Assembly (NCBI GenBank): GCA_028710135.1
Contig: JAQUSS010000012.1
Coordinates: forward strand, 1-37,964
Source: Gemmiger sp.
GTDB lineage: Bacteria; Bacillota; Clostridia; Oscillospirales; Ruminococcaceae
Reading direction: 5' to 3'
DNA length: 37,964 nt
Under the pieces are notes generated by a model. That model had not been told where the DNA came from. It searched no databases and saw nothing but the letters and a program-made list of their open reading frames with translations. Positions within the stretch are counted from its first letter, which is position 1. The number at the start of each line of letters is the position of its first letter. A program made the position numbers and the translations under genes. Shown here one piece after another: positions 1-8,915 of this stretch.

Positions 1-802
1 TTGTGCCCCAATCTGTGGTCTGTGGCATAGGGGGGGTTCTGTAGGGCCACCATACATGGTGGCCGCCAAACGGGGGCACCGGGCCTTGGCAAAAACGACC
101 CGCCGCACCCCGACCCACCGACCCCCGCACCGTCCACCCGCCGCGTTGGGTGACCCCCAAACCATGCAACCCGCCACCGCCCCGACCCCCGCACCGTCCG
201 CCCGCCGCGCCGGGGCACCCCCCAAACCATGCAACCCGCCGCGCCGGGGTACCCCGCAATGCGCGCCGCGCCCTGGGGGCGGCCACCATGTATGGTGGCC
301 CTACGGAGGTTGTGGCCGGGGATGCCCCCCGCCCGGGTTTGCGGCATAGGCCAGGGATGCCCCCCAATCCGTGGTCTGTGGCACGGGGCGGGAATGTGCC
401 CCAATCTGTGGTCTGTGGCATAGGGTGGGTTCTGTAGGGCCACCATACATGGTGGCCGCCAAACGGGGGCACCGGGCCTTGGCAAAAACGACCCGCCGCA
501 CCCCGACCCACCGACCCCCGCACCGTCCACCCGCCGCGTGGGGCACCCCCCCGAACCATGCCGCCCGCCGCGCCGGGGCACCCCGCAATGCCCGTCGCGC
601 CCTGGGGGCGGCCACCATGTATGGTGGCCCTACGGAGGTTGTGGCCGGGGATGCCCCCCGCCCGTCCTGGCACCCCCCAAACCATGCCACCCGCCACCCC
701 ACGGCACCCCCGCAATGCCCGCCGCGCCCTGGGGGCGGCCACCATGTATGGTGGCCCTACGGGGGTTGCGGCCGGGGATGCCCGCCGCCACCCAAACCAA
801 CC
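1..802. repeat. GC-rich block of hairpin repeats (five cores)
   Basis: There is no credible gene here; the open frames are translations of repeats. Five copies of a perfect 20-bp inverted repeat, GGCCACCAT-(AC or GT)-ATGGTGGCC, lie at 45-64, 281-300, 438-457, 610-629 and 737-756. Copies at 45 and 438 read GTAGGG-core-CCGCC in the plus direction. The other three are inverted and are followed by CCCTACGG. Proline-codon-like CCG/CCC runs fill the space between. The same core recurs in the blocks near 22.7-23.5, 29.9-30.6 and 37.7-38.0 kb. The repeats are seen directly; their function and mobility are unknown. Confidence 0.9.
395..538 (+). repeat. Second copy of a 144-bp direct repeat (first copy 2-145)
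   Basis: Bases 395-538 repeat 2-145 at a constant offset of 393 bp. I saw one mismatch, G33 against T426. The copy includes one GTAGGG-hairpin unit and its CAAACGGGGGCACCGGG-type flank. The following segments (146-345 and 539-665) are also related but have diverged by deletions and substitutions. A recent tandem duplication of a repeat-bearing segment is the simplest explanation. Confidence 0.85.
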
Positions 803-815
803 CGGCATCGTGGTT

Positions 816-880
816 ACAAAAATAGGGCTGTTGCGGTTTCCATTTTACGTTGTGACGTAAAATGCAACCTGCAACAGCCC
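816..880 (-). terminator. Likely intrinsic terminator of the RNA helicase gene
   Basis: GGGCTGTTGC (825-834) pairs with GCAACAGCCC (871-880), and an inner stem CATTTTACGT (841-850) pairs with ACGTAAAATG (855-864) around a TGTG loop. Read on the minus strand, the hairpin is followed by TATTTTTG (823-816), the expected U-tract. It lies about 115 bp beyond the helicase stop. The long two-part stem could also be a small structured RNA. Confidence 0.65.
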
Positions 881-981
881 TTACAATATAAATATAAATA
901 AAAAACAAAAATGCGGTACGGCGATACCATTATCATAAAATAATAAACGGCCAATCACCCACCGGTTGCCAGGGTAACATA

Positions 982-994
982 CAGGGGTAAAAAT

Positions 995-1003
<9 letters not shown>
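982..1003. repeat. 22-bp near-perfect palindrome over the helicase stop codon
   Basis: CAGGGGTAAA (982-991) and TTTACCCCTG (994-1003) are perfectly complementary with only AA between them. The minus-strand helicase stop codon (997-995) lies inside the right arm. No U-tract follows directly, so it may be an mRNA 3'-end stabiliser or a chance palindrome rather than a terminator. Confidence 0.6.
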
Positions 1004-2512
<1,509 letters not shown>

Positions 2513-2679
2513 AAAAAATTGTCCTTTTCCGGGCCGCCGTGCGCCGTTTTGGCCACCGCCGCCCCTGCTTACCGGTGTTTTACACCAACAAGCGTTGTAT
2601 CTTGGGTTGGTAAACATGGTTACAATACCCGGGGTAAAACCGGGTAAAAACCCGCCCGCCGTCCACAAGCGGGCAGTAA
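2513..2679 (-). promoter_or_regulatory. About 167-nt structured 5' leader of the helicase mRNA
   Basis: Between the predicted transcription start (near 2679) and the ATG at 2512 the minus strand contains GCCCGC-loop-GCGGGC type pairing (about 2651-2675) and CCGGTTTT/CCCCGG stretches around 2625-2645. Long structured leaders are common for DEAD-box helicase mRNAs and often mediate cold or autoregulatory control. That role is inference here. Confidence 0.45.
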
Positions 2680-2685
2680 TTGTTT

Positions 2686-2714
2686 ATTATACCATACCTT
2701 TGATGAAAATGCAA
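2686..2714 (-). promoter_or_regulatory. Sigma-70-type promoter of the helicase gene
   Basis: The minus strand reads TTGCAT (2714-2709), a 17-bp spacer, then TATAAT (2691-2686). The -10 is preceded by TGG, giving an extended -10 (TGnTATAAT). This is the best promoter upstream of the helicase. Confidence 0.7.
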
Positions 2715-2717
2715 AAA

Positions 2718-2880
2718 AACCGGGCCGGGGGCGGTTCTGAGCCGGGGCGGCTGGGGGCCGGGTGCGGTTCTGGGCCAGTGGTGGCTTTGGCGGCGGTTTT
2801 TGGCCAAGGGCGGCTTTAGGGCGGGGTGGCTTTGGTGGCGGTTTTTGCCCCCCCCGGTGGTGGCAACGCGCCCCCCGCCC
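2718..2880. repeat. GC-rich spacer with imperfect GGCGG-TTT repeats
   Basis: The stretch repeats variants of GGGCGGTTCTG, GGCGGTTTTTGGCC, GGGCGGCTTTAGGG and GGTGGCTTTGGTGGCGG. No gene is supported. It separates the divergent helicase and phospholipase promoters and looks like slippage-derived simple sequence. Confidence 0.5.
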
Positions 2881-2922
2881 CACACTTTTGGCAAATTGCC
2901 TATGTTTCCACCCCGGCGGGTG

Positions 2923-3049
2923 TGGTACAATGAAAAAATAGCCGGCGGCTATTTTTAGCCAACCGCCCCATTTCCCCCTTGCCGCATGGCGGCGAGGGGC
3001 GGGGGTACGCTACAATAAACGGTGGCTATTTTTTGTCCAACCGCCGTTT
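2923..3049 (+). promoter_or_regulatory. Duplicated -10/hairpin module upstream of the phospholipase
   Basis: Two related modules occur about 80 bp apart. The first has TGG-TACAAT (2923-2931, extended -10), then AAAAATAGCC (2934-2943) pairing with GGCTATTTTT (2947-2956). The second has TACAAT (3011-3016), then GGTGGCTATTTTTTG. Each ends with CCAACCGCC. In the first, GGCGG (2944-2948) can instead pair with CCGCC (2963-2967), so the two folds compete. Neither -10 has a good -35. Tandem promoters or an attenuator are possible. Confidence 0.4.
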
Positions 3050-3083
3050 TCTTGTTTTGTTTTTACCGAAAGGAGGGCGTTTT

Positions 3084-4034
3084 ATGCCTCAATTGCCCCA
3101 AAATTCCGCCATTTTGCTGGAGGGTGGCGCGCTGCGCGGCTGCTATACCTGCGGCGTATTGGATGTTTTGATGGAGAACGATTGCTACTTCCCCACCGTG
3201 GCGGCGGTATCGGCCGGGGGGCTGAATGCCGTCAACTACCTGGCCCGCCAGCCTGGGCGGGGCGGGCGGATTGTGCTGCAATACCGGCACGACCCACGCT
3301 ATGTTGGCCCCATTGCCCTGCTGAAAAGCCGGGGGGTGTTTGGGTTTGATTTTATGTTCAACCAGCTGATGGAAAAAGAATATTTTGACCAAAAAACCTA
3401 CGACGAAAGCCCCCAGCGCCTTTTTGTGTGCGCCACCAACATCGATACCGGTGCCTCCGAAATGTTTGAGAAGGCCACCTGTGCCGATTTTACCAAGGCG
3501 CTCACGGCCTCGGCGAGTATGCCGGTATGCTCGATGCCCGTCAAGGTGGGGGGCAAGCGGTACTTGGATGGCGGGTGCGCCTGCGCCATCCCGCTGGATT
3601 GGGCCCGGGCCGAAGGCTACGATAAAATTGTGGTGGTGGCAACCCGCGAGCGTGGCTACCGCAAGCCGATGCCCAGCCAGCGAATGATTGATTTGTACGG
3701 GGATTTTTACGCCCACCACACCGAATTTTACGCCGACCTTCTCACCATGAACTGGCGCTACAACGCCATGATGGAGGAGCTGGAAGGGCTGGAGGATGCG
3801 GGCAAGGTGTTTGTTTTGCGCCCCCAAAAGCCGGTGGAGGTTGACCGGTTTGAGGGCAATACCCAAAAGCTGCTGGGCTTAATCAACGCCGGGCGGGAGG
3901 ATACCCAAAACGCCCTGCCCGCGCTGTGGGCCTACCTGGGCATTGCCGAAACCGCCCCAATCACCGAAACGGCCAAAGCCGCCAAAGCCGCCGAAACTGC
4001 CCAAGCTGGCGAAGCCGCCGAAGCCGCCAAATAA
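3084..4034 (+). CDS. Patatin-like phospholipase (YjjU/RssA type)
   Basis: The product is a 316-aa serine lipid acyl hydrolase, probably cytoplasmic or membrane-peripheral. The oxyanion loop GGALRG is at residues 14-19, the nucleophile elbow VSAGG at 42-46 (Ser43) and the catalytic Asp in DGG at 162-164, so the Ser-Asp dyad is intact. The ATG at 3084 follows AAAGGAGGG closely. The last 30 or so residues are an Ala/Lys/Glu repeat (ETAKAAKAAETAQAGEAAEAAK) absent from the catalytic fold, probably from expansion of GCC/GAA codons. It stands alone between two promoters. The natural lipid substrate cannot be read from sequence. Confidence 0.9.
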   Translation: MPQLPQNSAILLEGGALRGCYTCGVLDVLMENDCYFPTVAAVSAGGLNAVNYLARQPGRGGRIVLQYRHDPRYVGPIALLKSRGVFGFDFMFNQLMEKEYFDQKTYDESPQRLFVCATNIDTGASEMFEKATCADFTKALTASASMPVCSMPVKVGGKRYLDGGCACAIPLDWARAEGYDKIVVVATRERGYRKPMPSQRMIDLYGDFYAHHTEFYADLLTMNWRYNAMMEELEGLEDAGKVFVLRPQKPVEVDRFEGNTQKLLGLINAGREDTQNALPALWAYLGIAETAPITETAKAAKAAETAQAGEAAEAAK

Positions 4035-4044
4035 AAGCCCCCAA

Positions 4045-4112
4045 GCGTTTAAACACCCGCCAAACACCCGCCAAACGCCCACCAAACGCCCGGCACTTAG
4101 GCGGCCCGGTTT
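4045..4112 (+). repeat. Short degenerate repeats (about 10 bp, AAACACCCGCC type)
   Basis: AAACACCCGCC, AAACACCCGCC, AAACGCCCACC and AAACGCCCGGC follow one another just after the phospholipase stop. This is simple tandem sequence with no sign of coding. Confidence 0.5.
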
Positions 4113-4163
4113 GGCCCGGCGGGGCCAAATGCGCGGTATATCCCGGCAGCTACGCGGTTTATC

Positions 4164-4191
4164 TTGACAAGTAGGGGCAGCGGTGTATAAT
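4164..4191 (+). promoter_or_regulatory. Strong consensus promoter for the ECF S-component gene
   Basis: A perfect TTGACA (4164-4169), a 16-bp spacer and a perfect TATAAT (4186-4191). It lies about 250 bp before the start codon, so transcription should begin near 4198 and make a long leader. Confidence 0.85.
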
Positions 4192-4197
4192 AAAAAA

Positions 4198-4414
4198 GCC
4201 GCGGCAAGCAGCCGCAGGCACCCGGCCTTAGCCGGGATGGCGGCAGAAGCTGCCCCGCGCAAAACCCCCTTCCCCGCTACATCCGAACGCTTGTGATTTG
4301 GCCGTTTAGGCTGTTTAGGCCATTTGGGCCATTTGGCATATTTTATAAAACCGACACCAAGCAGGTGTCTTTTGCCCCGGCAGGGGCAAGGGGCAGCTGC
4401 TTTTTGTTTTGTTT
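4198..4414 (+). promoter_or_regulatory. Structured mRNA leader, possible riboswitch or attenuator
   Basis: GCGGC (4201-4205) can pair with GCCGC (4211-4215). That same GCCGC can instead pair with GCGGC (4240-4244), enclosing the stable hairpin CCCGGC-CTTA-GCCGGG (4221-4236). The 3' part has GACACC/GGTGTC (4353-4369) followed by TTTT, TTGCCCC/GGGGCAA (4372-4389), and GCAGCTGC followed by TTTTTGTTTTGTTT (4393-4414). This is the plan of a terminating control element before a vitamin transporter gene. I could not match it to the TPP, FMN, cobalamin, THF or preQ1 consensus, so the ligand and class are unknown. Confidence 0.5.
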
Positions 4415-4439
4415 CCGTGAAAATAGGGAGGATTTTATC

Positions 4440-4976
4440 ATGTTTACCACCACAAAAACCAAAAACCTGGTATTTACGGCAGTTTGCGCGGCACTTTGCG
4501 TGGTGCTGCCCATCGCGTTCCACACCATCCCCAACGCGGGCAGCGTTATGCTGCCCATGCACATCCCGGTGCTGCTGTGCGGGCTTGCCTGCGGCCCGGT
4601 GTACGGCCTTGCCTGCGGCTTAGTGGGGCCGGTACTTTCCAGCCTGCTAACGGGTATGCCCGGGGCCGCCTACCTGCCCGCCATGCTGTGCGAGCTGGCC
4701 GTGTACGGCCTAGTTTCGGGGCTATTGCTGCGGGTTATCAAAACCGGCAAGCCGGTACTCAACCTTTATATTTCCCTGCTGGGTGCCATGCTGGCAGGCC
4801 GGGTGGCGTACGGGGTGCTCAACGCCGTTATCTTCCGGGCGGGGCAGTATTCGCTGCCCATCTGGCTGACGAGCGCCTTTGTTACCAGCCTGCCGGGCAT
4901 TGCCATCCAGCTGGTAATTTTACCCGCGCTGATTTTGGCCCTGCGCCGCGCCAAGCTGTTAAACCTGCCGGGTTAA
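4440..4976 (+). CDS. ECF-type vitamin transporter S component
   Basis: A 178-aa, very hydrophobic protein with about five or six membrane segments. It is the substrate-capturing subunit of an energy-coupling-factor importer and must pair with an EcfA/EcfA'/EcfT module encoded elsewhere. The motif MHIPVLLCGLACGPVYGLA near residue 40 and the following GPVLSSLLTGMP resemble the ECF_trnsprt family (PF12822) that includes PanT- and CbrT-like proteins. Pantothenate or a cobalamin-type vitamin are therefore candidates, not conclusions. The ATG at 4440 follows AGGGAGG. The gene is monocistronic, with its own promoter, leader and terminator. Confidence 0.82.
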   Translation: MFTTTKTKNLVFTAVCAALCVVLPIAFHTIPNAGSVMLPMHIPVLLCGLACGPVYGLACGLVGPVLSSLLTGMPGAAYLPAMLCELAVYGLVSGLLLRVIKTGKPVLNLYISLLGAMLAGRVAYGVLNAVIFRAGQYSLPIWLTSAFVTSLPGIAIQLVILPALILALRRAKLLNLPG

Positions 4977-4987
4977 GCCCCGGTGCC

Positions 4988-5025
4988 GCCGCCCACCCCG
5001 CCCGGGGTGGGCGGCTTTTTGTTTT
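4988..5025 (+). terminator. Intrinsic terminator after the ECF S component
   Basis: A perfect 12-bp stem GCCGCCCACCCC (4988-4999) / GGGGTGGGCGGC (5004-5015) with a 4-nt loop, followed by TTTTTGTTTT. Confidence 0.92.
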
Positions 5026-5053
5026 GTGGGGCGTGTTTTATCCCCCGCAAGGC

Positions 5054-5082
5054 TTTACAACCGCGCCAAAATACCGTACAAT
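5054..5082 (+). promoter_or_regulatory. Promoter of the nfnAB operon
   Basis: TTTACA (5054-5059), a 17-bp spacer and TACAAT (5077-5082), about 60 bp before the GTG start and directly after the previous terminator. Confidence 0.75.
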
Positions 5083-5142
5083 AAAAGCAGTGTAGATGCC
5101 CGCCGTGCGGATATAGGAACTATGTAAAGAAGGGGAAAAACT

Positions 5143-5985
5143 GTGTTCAAAATTGTCAAAAAACGTGCGCTTAACCCCACGGTGTCCGAAATGGTCATCG
5201 AAGCGCCGCTGATCGCCAAAAAGGCGCAGCCGGGGCAGTTTATCATCGTGCGTGCCAAAGCGGATTCCGAGCGTATCCCGCTGACGATTGCCGGGTACGA
5301 CCGTGCGGCAGGCACCGTTGCCATCATCTACCAGATTGTGGGCGGCAGCACCATGCAGCTTGACAGCCTGGCCGAGGGGGAATCGGTGCAAGATTTTGTA
5401 GGCCCGCTGGGCAAGGCCACCGAGATTGAGGGCCTGAAAAACGTTTGCGTGGTGGGCGGCGGCGTGGGCTGCGCCATTGCGCTGCCGGTTGCCCGTGCCT
5501 TGCACGAGGCCGGGGCCAAGGTTACCGGCATCGTGGGCTTCCGCGATAAAAACCTGGTAATTTTGGAGGAAGAATTTGCCGCCTGCTGCGATGAGCTGAT
5601 TATCATGACCGATGATGGCAGCCATGGCCGCAAGGGCGTGGTGACCCTGCCGCTGGAAGAAAAAATACAGCAGGGCGCAAATTTTGATGAGGTAATTACC
5701 ATTGGGCCACTGATTATGATGAAATTTGTGGTGGGGGTTACCAAAAAATACAACGTGAAAACCGTTGTTTCGATGAACCCCATCATGGTGGATGGCACCG
5801 GGATGTGCGGCGGCTGCCGGTTGACGGTGGGCGGCAAAACCAAGTTTGCCTGTGTGGATGGCCCCGATTTCGACGGCTTTGAGGTCGATTTTGCCGAGGC
5901 CATGCAGCGCGGCTCGATGTACCGCGAATTTGAAACCCACGCCCGCGAGGCCGCGTGCAACCTGCTGAAAGCGGAGGTACAATAA
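5143..5985 (+). CDS. nfnA: NfnA: FAD/[2Fe-2S] subunit of NADH-dependent ferredoxin:NADP+ oxidoreductase
   Basis: The 280-aa product belongs to the ferredoxin-NADP+ reductase / dihydroorotate dehydrogenase electron-transfer family. With NfnB it forms a cytoplasmic flavin-based electron-bifurcating transhydrogenase that couples reduced ferredoxin plus NADH to reduction of two NADP+. RIPLTIAG near residues 44-51 is the flavin-binding RxPxT-type motif. VVGGGVGC near 103-110 is the nucleotide-binding glycine loop. Near the C-terminus DGTGMCGGC and FACVDGP supply Cys222, Cys225 and Cys237, with Asp217 available, matching the known three-Cys/one-Asp cluster of NfnA. GTG start, with GAAGGGG upstream. 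One base separates its stop from nfnB. A glutamate synthase accessory role is less likely because no large GltS subunit is adjacent. Confidence 0.88.
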   Translation: MFKIVKKRALNPTVSEMVIEAPLIAKKAQPGQFIIVRAKADSERIPLTIAGYDRAAGTVAIIYQIVGGSTMQLDSLAEGESVQDFVGPLGKATEIEGLKNVCVVGGGVGCAIALPVARALHEAGAKVTGIVGFRDKNLVILEEEFAACCDELIIMTDDGSHGRKGVVTLPLEEKIQQGANFDEVITIGPLIMMKFVVGVTKKYNVKTVVSMNPIMVDGTGMCGGCRLTVGGKTKFACVDGPDFDGFEVDFAEAMQRGSMYREFETHAREAACNLLKAEVQ

Positions 5986-5986
5986 G

Positions 5987-7381
5987 ATGCCGAATATGGA
6001 TTTGAAAAAATGCCCCATGCCCAGCCAGGAGCCAAACGTGCGCAACAAAAACTTTAAGGAGGTAGCCCTGGGCTACACCCCCGAGATGGCCGTTAACGAG
6101 GCCAAGCGCTGCCTGCAATGCAAAAACCACCCCTGCCGCAGCGGCTGCCCGGTGGATATTGATATCCCGGGCTTTATTGCCCAGGTGGCCGAGGGTTCGT
6201 TTGAGGCCGCCTACCAGGTGCTGGCGGCATCCAGCGCGCTGCCCGCCGTGTGTGGCCGCGTCTGCCCGCAGGAGAGCCAGTGCGAGGGCAAATGTGTGCG
6301 CGGCATCAAGGGCGAGCCGGTTGCCATTGGGCGGCTGGAGCGTTTTGTGGCCGATTGGCACCGCGAAAATACCGATACCACCCCCGCCAAGCCCACCCCC
6401 AACGGCCACAAGGTTGCCGTGGTGGGTGCCGGGCCTTCGGGCCTTACCTGCGCGGGCGACCTTGCCAAGCTGGGCTACCAGGTAACCATCTACGAGGCCT
6501 TGCACGTTGCGGGCGGTGTGCTGATGTACGGCATCCCCGAGTTCCGGCTGCCCAAGGCCATTGTGCAAAAAGAGGTAAACGGCCTGAAGGATTTGGGCGT
6601 GGATATTGAAACGAACATGGTGATCGGCAAGGTGCTGACCATTGACGAGCTGATGGGCGAGTACGGCTGCGAGGCCGTGTACGTAGCCTCAGGCGCGGGG
6701 CTGCCCCGGTTTATGGATATCCCCGGCGAGAGCCTGAAAGGGGTATACTCGGCCAACGAATACCTGACCCGTGTCAATTTGATGAAGGCCTACCAGCCCG
6801 GCAGCCGCACCCCCATCCAAAAAAGCCACGCGGTGGCGGTGGTGGGCGGCGGCAACGTTGCCATGGATGCCGCCCGCTGCGCCAAGCGGCTGGGTGCCGA
6901 AACCGTGTATATTGTATACCGCCGCGGCATGGCAGAACTGCCTGCCCGCCGCGAGGAAGTGGAGCACGCCGAGGAGGAGGGCATCATTTTCAAAACCCTC
7001 TGCAACCCGGTGGAGGTTTTGGGCGATGAGAACGGCTGCGTCAAGGGGATGACCTGCGTGGAGATGGAGCTGGGTGAGCCCGATGCCTCGGGCCGCCGCC
7101 GCCCCATCGTCAAACAGGGCAGCGAGTTTACCCTGGAGGTGGACACCATGATTATGTCCCTGGGTACCAGCCCCAACCCGCTGATTCGCTCCACCACGCC
7201 CGGCCTTGATGCCGATAAGCACGGCTGCATCATCACCAACGGCCCCGATGGGCTGACCAGCCGCCCCTTTGTGTATGCCGGCGGCGATGCCGTTACCGGC
7301 GCGGCCACCGTCATTTTGGCCATGGGTGCCGGCAAGGAGGCCGCCAAGGCCATTGACGCGGCCATCCAGGCAAAACAATAA
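5987..7381 (+). CDS. nfnB: NfnB: GltD-like FAD/[4Fe-4S] subunit of the bifurcating transhydrogenase
   Basis: The 464-aa product has the architecture of the glutamate synthase small subunit, as expected for the bifurcating subunit of Nfn. The N-terminal Cys sets CLQCKNHPCRSGC (residues 42-54) and CGRVCPQESQCEGKC (89-103) bind two [4Fe-4S] clusters. GAGPSG at 147-152 is the FAD loop. VVGGGNVAMDAAR near residue 280 is the NAD(P) loop, and YAGGDAVTGAATVILAMGAG near the C-terminus is the second FAD motif. Its ribosome binding site GGAGG lies inside the end of nfnA, and the genes are one base apart, so translation is probably coupled. It is often annotated as 'NADPH-dependent glutamate synthase'; the adjacent nfnA argues for Nfn. 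Confidence 0.9.
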   Translation: MPNMDLKKCPMPSQEPNVRNKNFKEVALGYTPEMAVNEAKRCLQCKNHPCRSGCPVDIDIPGFIAQVAEGSFEAAYQVLAASSALPAVCGRVCPQESQCEGKCVRGIKGEPVAIGRLERFVADWHRENTDTTPAKPTPNGHKVAVVGAGPSGLTCAGDLAKLGYQVTIYEALHVAGGVLMYGIPEFRLPKAIVQKEVNGLKDLGVDIETNMVIGKVLTIDELMGEYGCEAVYVASGAGLPRFMDIPGESLKGVYSANEYLTRVNLMKAYQPGSRTPIQKSHAVAVVGGGNVAMDAARCAKRLGAETVYIVYRRGMAELPARREEVEHAEEEGIIFKTLCNPVEVLGDENGCVKGMTCVEMELGEPDASGRRRPIVKQGSEFTLEVDTMIMSLGTSPNPLIRSTTPGLDADKHGCIITNGPDGLTSRPFVYAGGDAVTGAATVILAMGAGKEAAKAIDAAIQAKQ

Positions 7382-7473
7382 AACCCAGCAAAGCCCAGGC
7401 AGATGATTGCAAAGGCAAACCATTGCAGGTCGTAGGCCCGGGCTTTGCCTTTGGGGAGGAGGTACCCTGCCCC

Positions 7474-8655
7474 ATGTACAACCGTTTTGTACAGTTTACC
7501 ATCCCCAGCATCGGCCAGCTTTTGGTGGCCTTAGTTTTGTATGCCAATTTTTTGCAGCTGCCGTTTATTGCCATGTTCCAGCCCGATAATCCGCTGCTCT
7601 ACTATTGCCTGCCCCTTGCCTTAATGGCCCTTGCCAGCTACCTTAGCCGCGACCCACTTGGCGTTGGGATGATTTGGATGGCCTTTTTAACCGGCCTGTA
7701 TGTGGTGGGGGATGTGGTAAGCTTTGCCCTTTGGCGGGTGGGCGGCACCCCCTGGCAGGTATGGCAGGCGGTGTATGGCGGCGGCCTGCTGGTGTGGGGG
7801 CTTACCTGCGCGCTGGTGCTGTATGGGTGGGTACACGCGCACAAGCTGTACACCACCCATTACCGCCTTGCCACCCCCAAGGCCCTGCCGGGCGGCAAGC
7901 TGCGGCTGGTGCAAATTAGCGATTTACACCCCGGCTCCACCATGACGCGGCAGCGCATACCCGAGCTGCGCCAAAAAATTGAGGCCCTTGCCCCCGATAT
8001 CCTGGTGTTTACCGGCGATATTTACGATGAAAACACCGTGCGGGAGGATTTTGATGCCTTCAACGCCTTGTTTGGGGAACTGCAAGCCCCCTATGGCAAG
8101 TGGTTTGTGTACGGCAACCACGACCTTGGCCACCATTGGCGGGAACCCCAGTACGACCGTGCCGATTTGGAACGCGCTTTTGCCGGGGCGGGCATCCGCA
8201 TTTTGGAGGATGTATCGGTGCTGGCGGGCGAAACCGATACCCCCCACCCGGTGCGCATTGTAGGCCGGAAAGATTGGCTGTACACTGAGCACCGGCGGTT
8301 TTCAGCCGCCGAGCTGCTGCCGGATGGGCCGGATGGGCGCTATACCATCCTGTTAGACCATGAACCCCGGGAGCTAAAGGCAGCCGCCGCAGCCGGGGCC
8401 GATTTAATTTTGTGCGGCCACACCCACGGCGGGAAAATTTGGCCGCTGGGCTTGGTATCCCGCCTGTTCCGCTTTAACGAGGTAAACTACGGCAAGCGCC
8501 AAATTACCCCCAGCTGCGCGGCCATTGTATCGGGCGGCACCGGCACCTGGAGCTACCAAATACGCACCGAGGGCCGCACCGAGATTGTTTGCGTGGATAT
8601 CACCCAAGCGGGTACGCCCGCCCCGCCCCCCAAAGCGGGCGAGGAAGCGATTTAA
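7474..8655 (+). CDS. Membrane-anchored metallophosphoesterase (YkuE/YaeI-like)
   Basis: A 393-aa calcineurin-like phosphoesterase. The first 120 or so residues form about four hydrophobic membrane spans. The catalytic domain follows, with metal-binding motifs in the usual order: QISDLHPGS, FTGDIYDE, YGNHDLGHH and CGHTHGGKIWPLG. Members of this family are proposed to act on UDP-glucosamine lipids or phospholipids at the cell envelope; the substrate here is unknown. The ATG at 7474 has GGAGGAGG 11 bases upstream; an in-frame TTG at 7423 would add 17 residues. It lies 92 bp after nfnB with no obvious promoter, so it may be co-transcribed although functionally unrelated. Confidence 0.88.
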   Translation: MYNRFVQFTIPSIGQLLVALVLYANFLQLPFIAMFQPDNPLLYYCLPLALMALASYLSRDPLGVGMIWMAFLTGLYVVGDVVSFALWRVGGTPWQVWQAVYGGGLLVWGLTCALVLYGWVHAHKLYTTHYRLATPKALPGGKLRLVQISDLHPGSTMTRQRIPELRQKIEALAPDILVFTGDIYDENTVREDFDAFNALFGELQAPYGKWFVYGNHDLGHHWREPQYDRADLERAFAGAGIRILEDVSVLAGETDTPHPVRIVGRKDWLYTEHRRFSAAELLPDGPDGRYTILLDHEPRELKAAAAAGADLILCGHTHGGKIWPLGLVSRLFRFNEVNYGKRQITPSCAAIVSGGTGTWSYQIRTEGRTEIVCVDITQAGTPAPPPKAGEEAI

Positions 8656-8673
8656 AAACGGCCTAAAAAGCAG

Positions 8674-8721
8674 GTGAACACCGGCTGAAAACCGGGCGAA
8701 CACCGGCTGAAAGGCGGGCAA
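8674..8721 (+). repeat. Small tandem repeat GAACACCGGCTGAAA (two copies)
   Basis: Two copies of GAACACCGGCTGAAA, separated by ACCGGGC, sit between the phosphoesterase stop and its terminator. The segment is non-coding. Confidence 0.6.
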
Positions 8722-8750
8722 CCTCCAGTATTTATCGAAAAATAAAACCA

Positions 8751-8800
8751 AAGCCACCCCCCTGCCGCGCTGTTTTTGCGCGGCAGGGGGGTGGCTTTTT
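8751..8800. terminator. Bidirectional intrinsic terminator
   Basis: A perfect 20-bp stem, 8751-8770 against 8778-8797, with a 7-nt loop TGTTTTT. On the plus strand GGCTTTTT ends the phosphoesterase transcript. On the minus strand the stem is followed by TGGTTTTATTTTTC, which would end the aroD transcript converging from the other side. Confidence 0.93.
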
Positions 8801-8881
8801 GCTGTTTTCGCTATTTTTGCTCCTCTTGCTGTTTTTGCCGTTGGCTTGCAAAAAACGGGCAAGGGCGGGCTATAAAATGCC

Positions 8882-8915
8882 GTTTACAGGGTGGTTTACA
8901 GGGCTGTTTACAGGC
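8882..8915. repeat. 12-bp tandem repeat, three copies, over the aroD stop
   Basis: GTTTACAGGG at 8882 and 8894 and GTTTACAGGC at 8906 give an exact 12-bp period. The third copy contains the aroD stop codon (8910-8908, minus strand), so the repeat lies in the 3' untranslated region. Confidence 0.8.

Noticed and set aside
4198-4414. Cobalamin, TPP, FMN, THF or preQ1 riboswitch
   Set aside because: I looked for the conserved core words of these classes as I remember them and found none; a covariance-model scan is needed.
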